In this document: piece by piece, positions 45,620 to 54,048 of the stretch
How positions within the stretch are numbered: position 1 is the first letter of the stretch
Layout of the letters: each line of letters begins with the position of its first letter
The notes under the pieces: model-generated
Database searches by the model: none
What the model was told of the DNA's origin: nothing
Seen by the model: the letters and a program-made list of their open reading frames with translations, nothing else
Program-made: the position numbers and the translations under genes
Source of the DNA: Glycomyces sambucus
Lineage (GTDB): Bacteria > Actinomycetota > Actinomycetes > Mycobacteriales > Micromonosporaceae
DNA length: 64,000 bases
NCBI RefSeq assembly: GCF_900102815.1
Contig: NZ_FNGF01000004.1
Location: 186,001 to 250,000 of the forward strand
Direction of reading: 5' to 3'

Positions 45620-48403
45620 ATGCGCTTCAGGGTGCTGGGACCGCTTCGCGCGGACGCTGACGGCCGCCCGCTCCGGCTCGGCGGGCCCCGCCAGCGCGCG
45701 GTCCTGGCGGCACTCCTCACCAGCCCGAACCGGACGCTGAGCCGCACCCGCCTGATCGAACTGGTCTGGGACGAGCCGCCGCCCTCCGCCGAGGCCAACC
45801 TCCGCAGCTTCGTGTGGAAGCTGCGGACCCTCCTGGCCGAACCGGGCGACGAGGTCCCGCGCATCCTGCACGAGCAGGGGTTCCGCCTCCGCGTCGAACC
45901 CGGGGAGCTCGACCTGTGGGACTTCGACCGGCACGCCGAGCAGGCCCGGCGGGCCCGCGGCGAGGGCCGCGCGGCCGACGCCGCCGCGGCCTACGGGCGG
46001 GCGCTGGAGCTGGTGCGCGGCGAGCCCTTCCAGGACATCGAGGCCGGGGCCCGCTTCGACTGGATCCGTGCGGCGCTCCGGGAGCGCCTCGACCAGGTCG
46101 CCGAGCAGCACATCGACCTCGGCATGGACCTCGGCGCCCACGCGGGGCTCGTCGCCGAGCTGCGCGACCGGCTCGCCCAGCGGCCCCTGCGGGAGCACTT
46201 CGCGGCGCAGCTCATGCTCGCGCTGGCGCGGTCGGGGCGCCGGGGCGAGGCGCTGGCCGTCTACCGCGAGACGCGCGCGGTCCTGATCGAGACCCTTGGG
46301 GCCGAACCGGACCGGGAACTCCAGGAGGTCCACCGCCAGGTCCTGGACGGCCGGGTCGCGGCGGTCCCCGCGGCCCCGGTTCGGACGGTGCCGCCCGCCG
46401 CGCCCGTCGACCTGCTGCCGTTCGACCTGCGCGTCTTCTCGGGCCGGGAGGCGGAGCTCAAGCAGCTCGAGGCGCTGGCCGACCCGGGTTCGGCGGCGCG
46501 GATCGCGGTGGTCTCGGGGAGCGCGGGCATGGGCAAGACGGCCGTCGCGGTCCACTGGGCGCACCGGGCCGCGGCCGGGTTCCCCGACGGGCGCCTGTAC
46601 GCGGACCTGCGCGGTTTCGGCCCCGGCGAGAGCGCCGCCGACCCGGGCGAGGTGCTGCGCTCGTTCATCGAGGCGCTGGGCGACGCCCCGGCGGCGGTAC
46701 CGGCGGGCACCGAGCAGCGGGCGGCCCGGTTCAGGCGCCTGCTCGCGGACAAGCGGGTGCTCCTGCTGCTCGACAACGCGCGGGACCCGGCGCAGGTGCG
46801 GCCGCTGCTGCCCGGCGCGGCCGACTGCGCGGTGGTGGTGACCAGCCGCAACCGCCTCACGGGCTTGATCGCCTCCACCGGGGCGATGGTGGTCCCGCTG
46901 GAGGCCATGCCGCAGCCGCAGGCGCGAGCGGTCCTGGCGGGCCGGCTCGGTGCCGAACGGCTGGCCGACCGCGATGCGGTGCAGCGCCTCCTGGACGTCT
47001 GCCGCGGACTCCCGCTCGCCCTGTCCGTGGTCGCCGCGACCGCGGCCTCACGGCCCGGTGACGGGCTCGATGTGCTCGCAGATGAACTCGACGCCGCCGC
47101 GACCCCCCTGGACGGCCTCGCCGCCGCCGACCCCGAGACCGATCCCCGCACCCTGCTCGACTGGTCGTACCGGCAGCTCTCGCCCGAGACGGCGCGCCTG
47201 CTCCCGCTTCTGGCCCTCCATCCGGGCCCCGACTGGACGGCCCCGGCCGCCGCGAGCCTGGCCGGCACCGGACTGCGTCCGACCCGGGCGGCCCTGGCCG
47301 AACTGGTCGAGGCGAACCTGCTCCTGTGGACGCCGCAGCACCGGTACGGCTTCCACGACCTGGTGCGCGCCTTCGCACTCGAACTCGCGGACCGCGAGCC
47401 GGAGGAGCGCGACGCGGCCCGGCTCCGGATGCTCGACCACTACCTGCACACCGCCTTCGCCGCCGACCGGCTGCTCGATCCGACGCGCAGCCCGATCCGC
47501 CTGTCCCCCGTCCCCGCGGGTGTCGAGCCCGAGCGGATCGCGGACGGCGACGCGGCGATGCGCTGGTTCAGCGCCGAGGACGCGGTCCTGGCGGCGCTGG
47601 TCGACCGCTCCGCCGCGCTCGGCCATGACGCCCACTGCTGGCAGTTGGTCTGGACCCTGCTCGATTATCTCAACCGGCGGGGCCGCACGCATGGCCTCGT
47701 GCTCGTCAGCGAGCGGGCTCTGAAGGCCGCGACCCGGATCGGCGACACCGAAGCGCAGACGCGCGCGCTCCGCGACCTCGGCCAGACCTCCGCCCGCCTG
47801 GACCGGTTCACCGACGCTCGGGAGTACCTGGAGCGGGCGCTCGCGCTGTCCGAGCGGGTGGACGACGAGCGCGGCCAGGCGCTCGCCCATCATCTCCTCG
47901 GGCGGCTCTGGCGGCGGCAGCGGCGACTGCCCGAAGCGCTCGACGCCACCCGCCGGGCGCTCGCCCTGTTCGAGTCCACCGGCGACCGGGTCGGCCGGGC
48001 CCGGTCCCTCCAGGCGATCGGCTACCACCACCTCGTCGTCGGCGAGCACGCCGCCGCGCTGCCGTACAGCGAGCAGGCCAGGGCCCTGTTCCGAGAGCTC
48101 GGCGATCCGGCCAGTGAGGCCGCTGTGCGCGACGACATCGCCTCGGTCCACCACCATCTCGGGGACTTTCCTAGGGCCGTCGCAGAGTTCGAGGGCGCAT
48201 TCGCTCAGTTCCATGAGCTGGGCTTCCGGCGCGGTGAAGCCGAGGTCCTGGTCCACCTCGGCGAGACCCATGTCGCGGCGGGCTCCCCCGAGGCCGCTCG
48301 CCGCGTCTGGGAGGCGGCCTTGGTGATCTTCGACGACTTGGACCATCCTGGGGCGCAGGAGCTTCGGACTCGGCTGAGCGCGCTCGACGGGTCTGAGGAC
48401 TGA
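45620..48403 (+). CDS. AfsR-type SARP regulator with NTPase and TPR domains
   Basis: 927 aa from ATG at 45620 (the longer frame lacks a start signal). Residues 1-95 are the winged helix (MRFRVLGPLRADADGRPLRL, RILHEQGFRLRV), 100-250 the BTAD domain, and 280-560 an NB-ARC-type NTPase with Walker A VSGSAGMGKTAVA, Walker B RVLLLLDNARD and GLPLAL. TPR repeats fill residues 690-920. ATP binding likely controls DNA binding. It is divergent from the secreted metzincin operon across an 11-bp direct repeat, so that operon is its probable target. Confidence 0.93.
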   Translation: MRFRVLGPLRADADGRPLRLGGPRQRAVLAALLTSPNRTLSRTRLIELVWDEPPPSAEANLRSFVWKLRTLLAEPGDEVPRILHEQGFRLRVEPGELDLWDFDRHAEQARRARGEGRAADAAAAYGRALELVRGEPFQDIEAGARFDWIRAALRERLDQVAEQHIDLGMDLGAHAGLVAELRDRLAQRPLREHFAAQLMLALARSGRRGEALAVYRETRAVLIETLGAEPDRELQEVHRQVLDGRVAAVPAAPVRTVPPAAPVDLLPFDLRVFSGREAELKQLEALADPGSAARIAVVSGSAGMGKTAVAVHWAHRAAAGFPDGRLYADLRGFGPGESAADPGEVLRSFIEALGDAPAAVPAGTEQRAARFRRLLADKRVLLLLDNARDPAQVRPLLPGAADCAVVVTSRNRLTGLIASTGAMVVPLEAMPQPQARAVLAGRLGAERLADRDAVQRLLDVCRGLPLALSVVAATAASRPGDGLDVLADELDAAATPLDGLAAADPETDPRTLLDWSYRQLSPETARLLPLLALHPGPDWTAPAAASLAGTGLRPTRAALAELVEANLLLWTPQHRYGFHDLVRAFALELADREPEERDAARLRMLDHYLHTAFAADRLLDPTRSPIRLSPVPAGVEPERIADGDAAMRWFSAEDAVLAALVDRSAALGHDAHCWQLVWTLLDYLNRRGRTHGLVLVSERALKAATRIGDTEAQTRALRDLGQTSARLDRFTDAREYLERALALSERVDDERGQALAHHLLGRLWRRQRRLPEALDATRRALALFESTGDRVGRARSLQAIGYHHLVVGEHAAALPYSEQARALFRELGDPASEAAVRDDIASVHHHLGDFPRAVAEFEGAFAQFHELGFRRGEAEVLVHLGETHVAAGSPEAARRVWEAALVIFDDLDHPGAQELRTRLSALDGSED

Positions 48404-48428
48404 GCGTTCGCGGGCTTACAGACGCGCG

Positions 48429-48455
48429 AGGGGCGCTCCCGGCGGGAGCGCCCCT
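48429..48455. terminator. Bidirectional hairpin
   Basis: AGGGGCGCTCCC (48429-48440) pairs perfectly with GGGAGCGCCCCT (48444-48455) over GGC, between the convergent SARP and DUF397 genes. Confidence 0.85.
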
Positions 48456-48471
48456 GAACGGTTGTCGGATC

Positions 48472-48723
48472 TCACGCGCGGCGTGCGGCGCGGAGCAGTC
48501 CGGTGAAGTCGCCTTCGGGGAGATCGAAGATCGGGGAACCTTCACCGAGCTTGCTGTCCCGGACCTGGAATCCGGAAGCAGCGGGGCGGGCCTCGACGCA
48601 GTCGCTGTTCGCCGTGGCCTGGCTCCGGCTGGCCTTCCGCCAGGGAGCCACCCGTGCCTCGACGCAGTTGCTGTTCTCGGCGGCGTTGCTCCGACTCGAC
48701 TTGCGCCACCCATCCTGGCTCAT
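48472..48723 (-). CDS. DUF397 protein with duplicated N-terminal motif
   Basis: 83 aa. DUF397 proteins are small actinobacterial partners of adjacent XRE/DUF5753 regulators, as in BldB- and WhiJ-like systems. The usual start W-R-K-S-S-R-S...NCVEA appears twice: WRKSSRS with NCVEAR, then WRKASRS with DCVEAR 22 residues later. The end, VRDSKLGEGSPIF, is standard. The ATG overlaps the XRE gene's stop (ATGA). Confidence 0.9.
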   Translation of the reverse strand: MSQDGWRKSSRSNAAENSNCVEARVAPWRKASRSQATANSDCVEARPAASGFQVRDSKLGEGSPIFDLPEGDFTGLLRAARRA

Positions 48724-49529
48724 CGATGGAACTCCTTCAGAGGCTTGGCTTGAAGGAACCCGGTTTCGAGGATCTGGTGATACATGCCCACCGCATCGCG
48801 CCTCTCGTAGAAGCGGCGCTCGTAGGGACTCTCCAGATACACGATGCTGGGCTCCTCGGGTTCTCTGAAGGATAGTACGGAGAACGGCACATCCAACATC
48901 GGATATGGTCCTGCCCCGAACGGCAGGTACTTGATGGTTACGTTCTCCCAGCTCGCTGCCTCGAGCAGTCGGGCGAACTGCTGATCATCACAACCATGCC
49001 GCAGAACAGCTTCATCCAGGAGGAATTGGACCACCGGGGCTGGGCGTCGAGACCAGAACAGGTCCTGCCTCTCTAGTCGCTTGTCGATGAGGTCTGAGAA
49101 GGTCGCGGGATCATCGAACGAGTTCTTCGCAAAGAAGCGTCGTAGGTACTCCTCGGTTTGCAGGAGGCCCGGAACCACCTTGGTCTGATACAGGTAGAGC
49201 GCGACTGCGAGCTGTTCGAACTCCAGATAAGAGTCCCATCCCGAGTTGGCGATCGCATGGCTGGGCTGGGCCCAGATCTTGGCATCGGCCAGGCGCCACA
49301 GGCGCTCCAGCTCGTACTTGACCTGTGCTGGCGCGCCGTAGTAGTCGCAGAGTCGACCGACCTGCGAGAAGTTGACCCGTGTTCTTACCCCCTGTTCGAC
49401 CCTCTTCAGCGATCGCGACGATCCGACGATCGCGCAAGCCTCCGGGTCGTTGGTGCTCTTTCCGGCCCGATCGCGATGCTTCCGCAAGGCACGGCCGACG
49501 ATCACGAGAAGTTCTGATTCGGTCGCCAT
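48720..49529 (-). CDS. XRE-family regulator with DUF5753 domain
   Basis: 269 aa. The N-terminal helix-turn-helix (residues 5-65) is diverged but recognisable (VIVGRALRKHRDRAGKST, SLKRVEQGVRT). The DUF5753 domain follows, with EQLAVALYLYQTKVVPGLLQTEEYLRR typical of the family. These WhiJ-type proteins repress development- or antibiotic-linked genes together with DUF397 partners. Its promoter is leaderless-like and carries a CGGCAGTT/AACTGCCG dyad, suggesting autoregulation. GC content is lower than its neighbours, consistent with transfer. Confidence 0.9.
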   Translation of the reverse strand: MATESELLVIVGRALRKHRDRAGKSTNDPEACAIVGSSRSLKRVEQGVRTRVNFSQVGRLCDYYGAPAQVKYELERLWRLADAKIWAQPSHAIANSGWDSYLEFEQLAVALYLYQTKVVPGLLQTEEYLRRFFAKNSFDDPATFSDLIDKRLERQDLFWSRRPAPVVQFLLDEAVLRHGCDDQQFARLLEAASWENVTIKYLPFGAGPYPMLDVPFSVLSFREPEEPSIVYLESPYERRFYERRDAVGMYHQILETGFLQAKPLKEFHR

Positions 49530-49535
49530 CCGTTC

Positions 49536-49563
49536 ATTATCACAGCTTTCGGCGAATCCACAA
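49536..49563 (-). promoter_or_regulatory. Promoter of XRE gene
   Basis: On the minus strand TTGTGG (49558-49563), a 16-bp spacer and GATAAT (49536-49541) stand 6 nt before the ATG; no ribosome site, so leaderless. Confidence 0.65.
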
Positions 49564-49577
49564 CGGCCCGAAACGGT

Positions 49578-49616
49578 CGGCAGTTAGGCACGCAAAACTG
49601 CCGATCATTACTGCCG
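49578..49616. promoter_or_regulatory. XRE operator candidates
   Basis: CGGCAGTT (49578-49585) and AACTGCCG (49596-49603) form an inverted repeat with 10-bp spacer, and CTGCCG recurs at 49611-49616. The block is just upstream of the XRE promoter's -35 box. Confidence 0.55.
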
Positions 49617-49752
49617 ATGCATTGTGTCCCTGTCCAACTGCCCCACCCTCTACCAGGCGATTCGTACTTGTGGAGGCTTCTCCGCCGACCTACTCTCAAT
49701 CCATCGCGGGCGGTACATGCGGCCCACAGGGGTCTGAAGTGGAGGACATGCG

Positions 49753-50082
49753 ATGGACAGACAAAGCCGCGGGCGCAATCCGAGCCCCGGGGAACTCGAA
49801 CGGGGGCGGTTCAGCGATGGGCACACCGACTTCACGGTCCGCGCGTCGAGCGTCGACGCGCCGGACTCGTTCCAGGTGTCGGCGGAGGGCAATCCGGCGG
49901 ACATCGTGCTGATCGTCTCGGGGATCAACTCCGGCCGGCTGCATGCGACTTGGGGCCAGGGTTGGCGCTCGTTCGCGCCCGACTGGAAGGTCTGGGTCGA
50001 GGACGCCGCGTTCAAGGTCTTCTACAACGGGGTGACCATCGGCGACCGCCGCCAGGGGAAGGTCCGGTTCTGTGACGGCTGA
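49753..50082 (+). CDS. Small protein of unknown function
   Basis: 109 aa from ATG at 49753 with GGAGG 8 nt upstream. It is likely beta-rich (FTVRASSVDAPDSFQVSAEG; KVWVEDAAFKVFYNGVTIG), with no signal peptide or membrane segment. No family recognised. It overlaps the next gene by 11 bp, so the two are co-translated. It is divergent from the XRE regulator and may be its target. Confidence 0.6.
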   Translation: MDRQSRGRNPSPGELERGRFSDGHTDFTVRASSVDAPDSFQVSAEGNPADIVLIVSGINSGRLHATWGQGWRSFAPDWKVWVEDAAFKVFYNGVTIGDRRQGKVRFCDG

Positions 50083-50374
50083 GGCGGCGTTCGCCGAGAC
50101 CGACCCGGGCAGGGACGGCTGGCTCGGCGACTTCAGAAGAGGCCCTGCGGTGTTCGCGCTGTTCCAGGTGGGCCCCGAGTCCGGCGGTCATCCGCTCGGA
50201 CCGCCCGAGTACCGGATCGAGTGCAACGACGGGGCGGGGCCGCGCGAGATCTGCCGGTTCTTCGACGAGCCCGATCCCGTCCCGGAGTGGCGCGGCGCCT
50301 GGCGCGGCGACGAGTGGTGCCCCTGGATCCTCGACCGCGCCCACGCCCTCATCGCCCGGCCCGAGAACACCTGA
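50072..50374 (+). CDS. Small protein of unknown function
   Basis: 100 aa from GTG at 50072, within the end of the preceding gene. Acidic and Trp/Pro-rich (EWRGAWRGDEWCPWILDRAH), with three cysteines, no signal peptide. No family recognised. Its overlap suggests that it works with the previous protein. Confidence 0.58.
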   Translation: MTAEAAFAETDPGRDGWLGDFRRGPAVFALFQVGPESGGHPLGPPEYRIECNDGAGPREICRFFDEPDPVPEWRGAWRGDEWCPWILDRAHALIARPENT

Positions 50375-50490
50375 GCCCGGTGCGGCGGGCGGGCCGCGGT
50401 CGCGGAACCCCCAGGCCGCGCAAGCACGCGGCCTCTCAACGCCGCCGCACCTCCCCCGCGCGGGGCCGACGTTCACACGGCCCGCGCGGA

Positions 50491-50530
50491 CGGGGCCGGC
50501 CGATCCCGGGTGGAGGATCGACCGGCCCCG
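50491..50530. terminator. Long bidirectional hairpin
   Basis: A 16-bp stem with one mismatch joins 50491-50506 to 50515-50530, in the 169-bp gap between the unknown pair and the convergent MFS gene. It is the likely end of the PknG operon. Confidence 0.8.
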
Positions 50531-50543
50531 GTTCTGTCCCGGT

Positions 50544-51821
50544 TCAGTCCGCGGCGGGCGCCGGGGACATCGCCAGGCCGAGGAGCGTGATCCCCAGGGC
50601 CGCACTCGTGTAGAGGGCGATCGCACCGGTCCCGAAGGCGCCGTACAGGCCGATCGCGATGAGCGGGGCCAGCGCGCCACCGGGCACGCCCGCGAGCTGG
50701 TAGCCGAGCGAGGTCCCCGAGTAGCGCACCCGGGTGGCGAAGCGCTCGGCGATGAACGCCGCCTGCGGTCCGTACATCGCGGCGTGCGCGACCAGTGCGA
50801 CGATCACGGCCACCGCGATGAACGCGGTCGAGCCGGTGTCGAGGAGCGGGAAGAACAGCCAGGCCCACACTCCGGCCGCCACGGTGCCCGCGGCCATGAT
50901 GCCCTTGCGGCCCATGCGGTCCGAGAGCCGCACGAACCAGGGTATGAGCAGGAGCTGCACGGCCGATCCGGCCAGGACCGCGCCGAGGCCCACGTCCTGG
51001 CCGACGCCGACCACCTCCGTGAGGTAGGTGATGAGGTAGAGCGTGAAGACGTAGAAGGCCACATCGACACCGATGCGGGTGCAGAACGCCGCGAGCAGGG
51101 CGCGCTTGTGGGTGCGGAAGACCTCGCCGAGCGGGTTGGCGGGGACCGCGCGGATCGAGGCGAACAGGGGCGACTCGGCGACGTTGCTCCGGATCCACAG
51201 GCCCACCAGGGAGAGCAGGGCCGACACGAGGAACGCGAGGCGCCAGCCCCAGGTCATGAAGGCGGCGTCGCTGAGGATCAGGTTCGATCCGGCGAGCACG
51301 CCCGCGGCGAGGAGGTTGCCCGCGGGGACGCCGAGCTGGACCCAGGCGGCGGCCGCGCCCCAGCGGTCGCGGCGGTCGTGCTCCATGGAGAGCAGGACCG
51401 CGCCGCCCCATTCGCCGCCGAGGCTGAGCCCTTGCAGGAAGCGCAGGAGGACGAGGATGACCGGCGCGGCGAGGCCGATGCTGTTGTAGGTGGGGAGGAT
51501 GCCGATGAGGAAGGTCGACATGCCCATGAGCAGCAGCGAGACCGCGAGGACGTTGCGGCGCCCGACCCGGTCGCCGAGGTGTCCGAAGAGGATGCCGCCG
51601 ATCGGGCGGGCGGCGAAGCCGATCCCGTAGGTGGCGAAGGCGAGGAGGGTTCCGGCGGCCGGGGAGGCCGAGGGGAAGAACAGGGGGCCGAAGACGAGGG
51701 CGGCGGCGGTGCCGTAGAGGAAGAAGTCGTACCACTCCAGGGAGGTGCCGACGGCGCAGGCGGCGATGACCGCGCGGGGCGAGCGGGCGGTGCCGGGCTT
51801 GGCGGTGAGGACGGCCATCAT
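50544..51821 (-). CDS. MFS transporter, metabolite:H+ symporter (MHS) type
   Basis: 425 aa from ATG at 51821 (ATGA overlap with the GlnH-like stop). The N-terminus CAVGTSLEWYDFFLYGTAAAL and FGHLGDRVGRRNVL with LLRFLQGLSLGGEWGGAVLL are characteristic of the MHS family, which includes 2-oxoglutarate, proline/betaine, citrate and shikimate permeases. Twelve hydrophobic segments. Being last in a PknG operon, which in relatives controls 2-oxoglutarate dehydrogenase, it may carry 2-oxoglutarate or another dicarboxylate; this is inference only. Confidence 0.87.
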   Translation of the reverse strand: MMAVLTAKPGTARSPRAVIAACAVGTSLEWYDFFLYGTAAALVFGPLFFPSASPAAGTLLAFATYGIGFAARPIGGILFGHLGDRVGRRNVLAVSLLLMGMSTFLIGILPTYNSIGLAAPVILVLLRFLQGLSLGGEWGGAVLLSMEHDRRDRWGAAAAWVQLGVPAGNLLAAGVLAGSNLILSDAAFMTWGWRLAFLVSALLSLVGLWIRSNVAESPLFASIRAVPANPLGEVFRTHKRALLAAFCTRIGVDVAFYVFTLYLITYLTEVVGVGQDVGLGAVLAGSAVQLLLIPWFVRLSDRMGRKGIMAAGTVAAGVWAWLFFPLLDTGSTAFIAVAVIVALVAHAAMYGPQAAFIAERFATRVRYSGTSLGYQLAGVPGGALAPLIAIGLYGAFGTGAIALYTSAALGITLLGLAMSPAPAAD

Positions 51822-52642
51822 GCGCACCCTTCGTACTGGGGGATCGGGATCGATTCGAGGTCCATCCCGGCGGGCGCGAACCACTGGCGCATGAGGAGTT
51901 CGGCGGTGCCGTCGGCGTACATGTCGGTGATCGCGCGGTTGACGGCCTCGCAGCCGGCCGTGTCGCCCTGCTGCATGCCGATGCCCAGGCGCTCTTCGGA
52001 GTAGCCGGCGCCGACGAGGCGGGCGGCGCCGCCGGACTGCCAGGCGAGGCCGGCGAGGATGCGGTCGTCGGTGGCGAGGACGTCGACCTCCCCGGCGATC
52101 AGCATCTCCAGGCAGGCGATCGAGTCCTCGGCCTCGACCGGGACGGCCGAGACGCCGTGCTCCACGGTGATGCGGTCGGCGACGTTGGAGCCGCGCGCGG
52201 AGCAGAGGCGGCGGCCCTCGATGTCGGCGAGGCCGGTGATCGTGGTGTCGTCGGCGCGCACGAGGAGGTCCTGGTGGGCGATGGCGTAGGGACCGGCGAA
52301 GGCGATGTCGCGCTTGCGTTCCTGGGTGATGGAGAAGGAGGCGATGGTGAGGTCGGCGCGGTCCTCGAGGAGCACGGTCTCGCGGTCGGCGGTGAGGATC
52401 GGGACCCACTCGATCTCCTTGCCGAGGCTTTCGGCGATGTAGCGGGCGGTGTCGACGTCGAAGCCCTCGTACCGGCCCTCGTCGTTCTCCCAGCCGATGA
52501 GCGGCTGGTCGGTCTGGACGGCGATGCGGAGCACGTCGCCGTCCAGGATGGAGTCGTGGTCGGCGGCGCAGCCGGAGGCGGCGAGCGGGAGGGCGCAGAG
52601 GGCGGCGAGGAGCGGGGCCGTGCGCCGGAACGTCGGTGTCAT
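51818..52642 (-). CDS. glnH: GlnH-like amino-acid-binding lipoprotein
   Basis: 274 aa. Signal peptide with lipobox LAASGC, Cys25, so a lipid-anchored extracellular protein. SBP_bac_3 fold: LRIAVQTDQPLIGWEND, YEGFDVDTARYIAESLG, ADLTIASFSITQERKRDIAF. In mycobacteria and corynebacteria GlnH binds Asp or Glu and signals through GlnX to PknG. No ABC permease or ATPase is near, which supports a sensing rather than a transport role. It is coupled to its neighbours at both ends by ATGA. Confidence 0.9.
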   Translation of the reverse strand: MTPTFRRTAPLLAALCALPLAASGCAADHDSILDGDVLRIAVQTDQPLIGWENDEGRYEGFDVDTARYIAESLGKEIEWVPILTADRETVLLEDRADLTIASFSITQERKRDIAFAGPYAIAHQDLLVRADDTTITGLADIEGRRLCSARGSNVADRITVEHGVSAVPVEAEDSIACLEMLIAGEVDVLATDDRILAGLAWQSGGAARLVGAGYSEERLGIGMQQGDTAGCEAVNRAITDMYADGTAELLMRQWFAPAGMDLESIPIPQYEGCA

Positions 52643-54048
52643 CGGAACTCCCTGAGTCTGGGGGCGATGCCCGTGAAGGTGAAGGCGGCCAGCGCGACCA
52701 TCGCGGCGGGCAGGAGGAACGCGAAGTCGGCGATGGCCTGCTCGCCCTCCTCGATCCCGGCGCGGAAGGTGCCCAGGTGCTCCTCGGAGAGGGCCGCCAG
52801 CGCGGTGTCGTAGTCGATGTACGCCTCGCGGACCGAGGCGAGGCGTTCGGCGGCGGTGCCGTCGCCTTCGCGCATGGCGGCGTCGGCGTTCATGAGGGTC
52901 TGCCAGGCGCGGGCGGCGTCCCAGGTGGCGTCGCTGCCGGTGAAGGCTTCGGAGAGCAGGCCCGGGGTGCGTTCGGGCGCGGCGAGGGGCGCGTTCCACG
53001 CTTCGGCGAGGAGGTCGCGGTACTCGCCGAGGTTGCCGGCCTCCCGGTAGTGGAGGGCCTGGGCCTTGTCGAAGAGGGTCTGCTCGTAGATGGCGGCGCG
53101 CTCGGCGTCGAGGAGGTAGCGGACCTGGTCCACGTACAGGGCGTTGGAGACGGCGTTGGCGCGGGCGAGGGACAGGGCGTTGTCGAAGCCGCCCTCCTTG
53201 GCGGTCTGCTGGGCGGACTGCTCGGCGTTCAGGACCGCGAGGCCGGTGCCGAGGTAGAGGAGGCAGACGGCGGTGGCGACCAGGAGGGAGGGGTTGAAGA
53301 CGCGGCCGTAGCCGCGGGCGAGGTGGATCTGGAGCCAGACGAGGGCGGCGAGGGCGATCGCTCCGGCGACGGCGACGACGAGGAGGCCGGTGTCGATGCG
53401 GTTCTCGGCGCGGTCGTACGCCTCGCGGACGGCGGTGGCGTTCTCCAGGGTGAGGTTGTAGGACAGCGGGAGGAGCTGGCCGCTCATTAGGTCGCCGGCC
53501 TCGCGGTAGGCGGCGACGACGTCGGGCGGGGCCTCGCCCTGGGGGTAGGCGGCCTGCTCGGCGAGGAGGAGGGCTTCGGCGGCCAGCTGCTCGTAGCGGC
53601 CGTAGTGCTCCATGACGGTCTCGATGGTGGTGCGCTGGGCGGCGTCGTCGCCGGCGAGGCGGTGGGCTTCGAGGAGGGCGGCGGCGATCTCGCCGCGGCG
53701 CTGGTCGTAGCGGGCGCGGGCCTCGTCGGTGCCGGCCTGGTCGGAGGTGCCGAGGAGCAGGAGGGTGGCGACTTGGGCGTCGGCGTCGGAGAGGGCGAAG
53801 TAGAGGTCGGTGGTAGCGACGACCTGGGGCCCGGCCTCGTGGCCGATGACGTCGAGGGCGTCGTTGGCGGCGGCCGCGGCCACGGCGAGGGCGGTGAGCA
53901 TGGCCGCGAGGGCGGCCACGGCGGCGACGGCGCGGACCAGGAGCTTGGAGGGCGAGGCGGTCTTGTAGACGAGTTCGAGGCGGGCGGTGAGGGGGTCCTC
54001 GTCGAGGCGGGTGACCGCGCGGCGGGCGAGGACGGGGGTGCTCCTCAT
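52639..54048 (-). CDS. glnX: GlnX-like four-helix membrane sensor
   Basis: 469 aa. Four membrane helices are visible: about residues 38-62, 222-243, 250-273 and 443-463, leaving two large extracellular helical domains of about 160 and 170 residues. The extracellular parts are Ala/Glu-rich four-helix-type, like chemoreceptor sensor domains, and no kinase or methyl-accepting region is present. In relatives GlnX links GlnH to PknG inside the cell. Synteny (glnX next to glnH and pknG) is the main evidence. Confidence 0.85.
   Translation of the reverse strand: MRSTPVLARRAVTRLDEDPLTARLELVYKTASPSKLLVRAVAAVAALAAMLTALAVAAAAANDALDVIGHEAGPQVVATTDLYFALSDADAQVATLLLLGTSDQAGTDEARARYDQRRGEIAAALLEAHRLAGDDAAQRTTIETVMEHYGRYEQLAAEALLLAEQAAYPQGEAPPDVVAAYREAGDLMSGQLLPLSYNLTLENATAVREAYDRAENRIDTGLLVVAVAGAIALAALVWLQIHLARGYGRVFNPSLLVATAVCLLYLGTGLAVLNAEQSAQQTAKEGGFDNALSLARANAVSNALYVDQVRYLLDAERAAIYEQTLFDKAQALHYREAGNLGEYRDLLAEAWNAPLAAPERTPGLLSEAFTGSDATWDAARAWQTLMNADAAMREGDGTAAERLASVREAYIDYDTALAALSEEHLGTFRAGIEEGEQAIADFAFLLPAAMVALAAFTFTGIAPRLREFR

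Noticed and set aside
45620-48403. Antibiotic biosynthetic cluster around the SARP genes
   Set aside because: No PKS, NRPS, terpene synthase, RiPP precursor with maturase or other core enzyme was found near any of the three SARPs.
51818-52642. Complete glutamate ABC importer
   Set aside because: Only the binding lipoprotein is present; there is no permease or ATPase, and GlnX/PknG neighbours point to sensing.
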